DNA of 35,879 nucleotides, taken from positions 1 to 35,879 of the forward strand of contig CANGDZ010000033.1 of assembly GCA_947452785.1 (NCBI GenBank). Direction: 5' to 3'. The position numbers and the translations under genes are program-made. The notes beneath the pieces were generated by a model. That model was not told the origin of the DNA. It made no database searches and worked only from the letters and a program-made list of their open reading frames with translations. Every line of letters begins with the position of its first letter. Position 1 is the first letter of the stretch. Of this stretch, positions 34,886 to 35,879 are shown in pieces. Source of the DNA: Comamonadaceae bacterium (GTDB lineage Bacteria; Pseudomonadota; Gammaproteobacteria; Burkholderiales; Burkholderiaceae_C).

Positions 34886-35878
34886 TCAATCCCAAGACAG
34901 CGCGCCGCCGGATTGGTATTCGATCACACGGGTCTCGAAGAAATTACGCTCTTTCTTCAAATCGATCATTTCGCTCATCCAAGGGAATGGATTTTCTTCG
35001 TGCGGGAACAAGGCTTCCAAGCCGATTTGCGTCGCGCGTCGGTTGGCAATGTAGCGCAGGTAGCCCTTGAACATGGAGGCGTTCATGCCCAGCACGCCAC
35101 GCGGCATGGTGTCTTCGGCGTATTTGTATTCCAGCTCTACCGCTTGCAGGAACAGGGCTTTGATTTCTTCTTTGAACTCGGCCGTCCATAACTGGGGGTT
35201 TTCCAACTTCACGGTGTTGATCAAGTCGATACCGAAATTGCAATGCATGGACTCGTCGCGCAAGATGTACTGGTACTGCTCGGCAGCACCGGTCATTTTG
35301 TTTTGCCGTCCCAAAGCCAAAATTTGTGTGAAGCCCACATAGAAGAACAGGCCTTCCATCAAGCAGGCAAAGACGATCAAAGACTTGAGCAGCGTTTGGT
35401 CTGTTTCCAGCGTGCCGGTATGGAAGTTCGGGTCCATGATCGCATTGATGAATGGGATCAGGAATTCGTCTTTGTCGCGAATCGATTTGACTTCGTTGTA
35501 GGCGTTGAAGATTTCGCTTTCATCCAGTCCCAAAGATTCCACGATGTACTGGTAAGCGTGGGTGTGAATGGCTTCTTCAAAAGCTTGGCGCAATAAAAAT
35601 TGCCGGCATTCTGGCGCCGTGATGTGGCGGTAGGTGCCCAGCACGATGTTGTTGGCCGCCAAGGAGTCGGCGGTCACAAAGAAGCCCAGGTTGCGTTTGA
35701 CGATGAGGCGCTCGTCTTCGGTCAGACCATTGGGGTCTTTCCACAAGGCGATGTCGCGCGTCATGTTGACTTCTTGCGGCATCCAATGGTTGGCACAAGT
35801 GGCGAGGTATTTTTCCCAAGCCCATTTGTATTTGAACGGCACCAGTTGGTTGACGTCGGTCTGGCCGTTGATGATGCG
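34886..35878 (-). CDS. nrdB: Class Ia ribonucleotide reductase beta subunit NrdB, 5' end missing
   Basis: NrdB holds the di-iron centre and tyrosyl radical that drive ribonucleotide reduction in the NrdA subunit. About 330 residues are visible. The frame continues through the window edge ([23 protein letters not shown]), so the GTG at 35842 is internal and the true start lies outside. Iron ligands are seen in [17 protein letters not shown] (Glu, His), EGLFFYVGF and [10 protein letters not shown] (Glu, His). The radical tyrosine stands four residues after the first ligand histidine (HTHAY), as in E. coli. nrdA would be expected just upstream, beyond the window. Confidence 0.96.
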   Translation of the reverse strand, partial: RIINGQTDVNQLVPFKYKWAWEKYLATCANHWMPQEVNMTRDIALWKDPNGLTEDERLIVKRNLGFFVTADSLAANNIVLGTYRHITAPECRQFLLRQAFEEAIHTHAYQYIVESLGLDESEIFNAYNEVKSIRDKDEFLIPFINAIMDPNFHTGTLETDQTLLKSLIVFACLMEGLFFYVGFTQILALGRQNKMTGAAEQYQYILRDESMHCNFGIDLINTVKLENPQLWTAEFKEEIKALFLQAVELEYKYAEDTMPRGVLGMNASMFKGYLRYIANRRATQIGLEALFPHEENPFPWMSEMIDLKKERNFFETRVIEYQSGGALSWD

Positions 35879-35879
35879 C

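Overview
The window reads as chromosomal DNA of a betaproteobacterium, most likely order Burkholderiales and family Comamonadaceae. This rests on protein character: a 407-residue FtsZ ending DDIEIPAFLRKQAD, a MurD enlarged by a charged insert, a lysine/alanine-rich H1-like protein, and an accB-accC-prmA-zinc-ribbon order. A streamlined freshwater genus such as Limnohabitans is possible but cannot be proven from the sequence. No tRNA, rRNA, CRISPR array, transposase or prophage gene was seen.

Positions 2-16201 hold an almost complete division and cell wall (dcw) cluster on the + strand: rsmH (3' part), ftsL, ftsI, murE, murF, mraY, murD, ftsW, murG, murC, ddl, ftsQ, ftsA, ftsZ. Most junctions are 1- or 4-base start/stop overlaps, so the cluster looks translationally coupled. 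Gaps open only at mraY-murD (2 bases), ftsQ-ftsA (28 bases) and ftsA-ftsZ (125 bases). The genes make UDP-MurNAc-pentapeptide with meso-diaminopimelate, carry it onto lipid I and II, and supply the septal synthase and the FtsZ ring. A strong terminator closes the cluster. lpxC (lipid A) follows with an overlapping MFS exporter.

Positions 18449-22488 form a - strand operon: YqiA-like esterase, RNase II-type nuclease, mtgA and ruvC. Divergent from it on the + strand are rodA and an overlapping HIBADH-family dehydrogenase, then tldD.

Positions 26125-27770 hold the most interesting part. The gene for DAHP synthase (aroG type) is preceded by a 23-residue leader peptide containing FYFYFWF, a possible antiterminator and a strong terminator. 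This is a transcription attenuator that reads Phe, Tyr and Trp together at the entry to the shikimate pathway. Downstream of aroG lies a 297-base gap that can fold into two long hairpins closed by an outer stem.

Positions 27771-34078 hold mpl (- strand, murein peptide recycling), then on the + strand an unrecognised protein with a nucleotidyltransferase-like motif, a TlpA-type thioredoxin, accB, accC, prmA and a zinc-ribbon membrane protein. A bidirectional terminator separates these from two - strand genes: the H1-like protein, with an internal 86-base duplication, and nrdB (its 5' end runs off the window).

A recurring feature is that lpxC, rodA, tldD, the aroG leader and the 204-residue unknown gene each have a -10-like hexamer ending exactly 7 bases before the ATG and no well-placed Shine-Dalgarno. 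This suggests leaderless transcripts.
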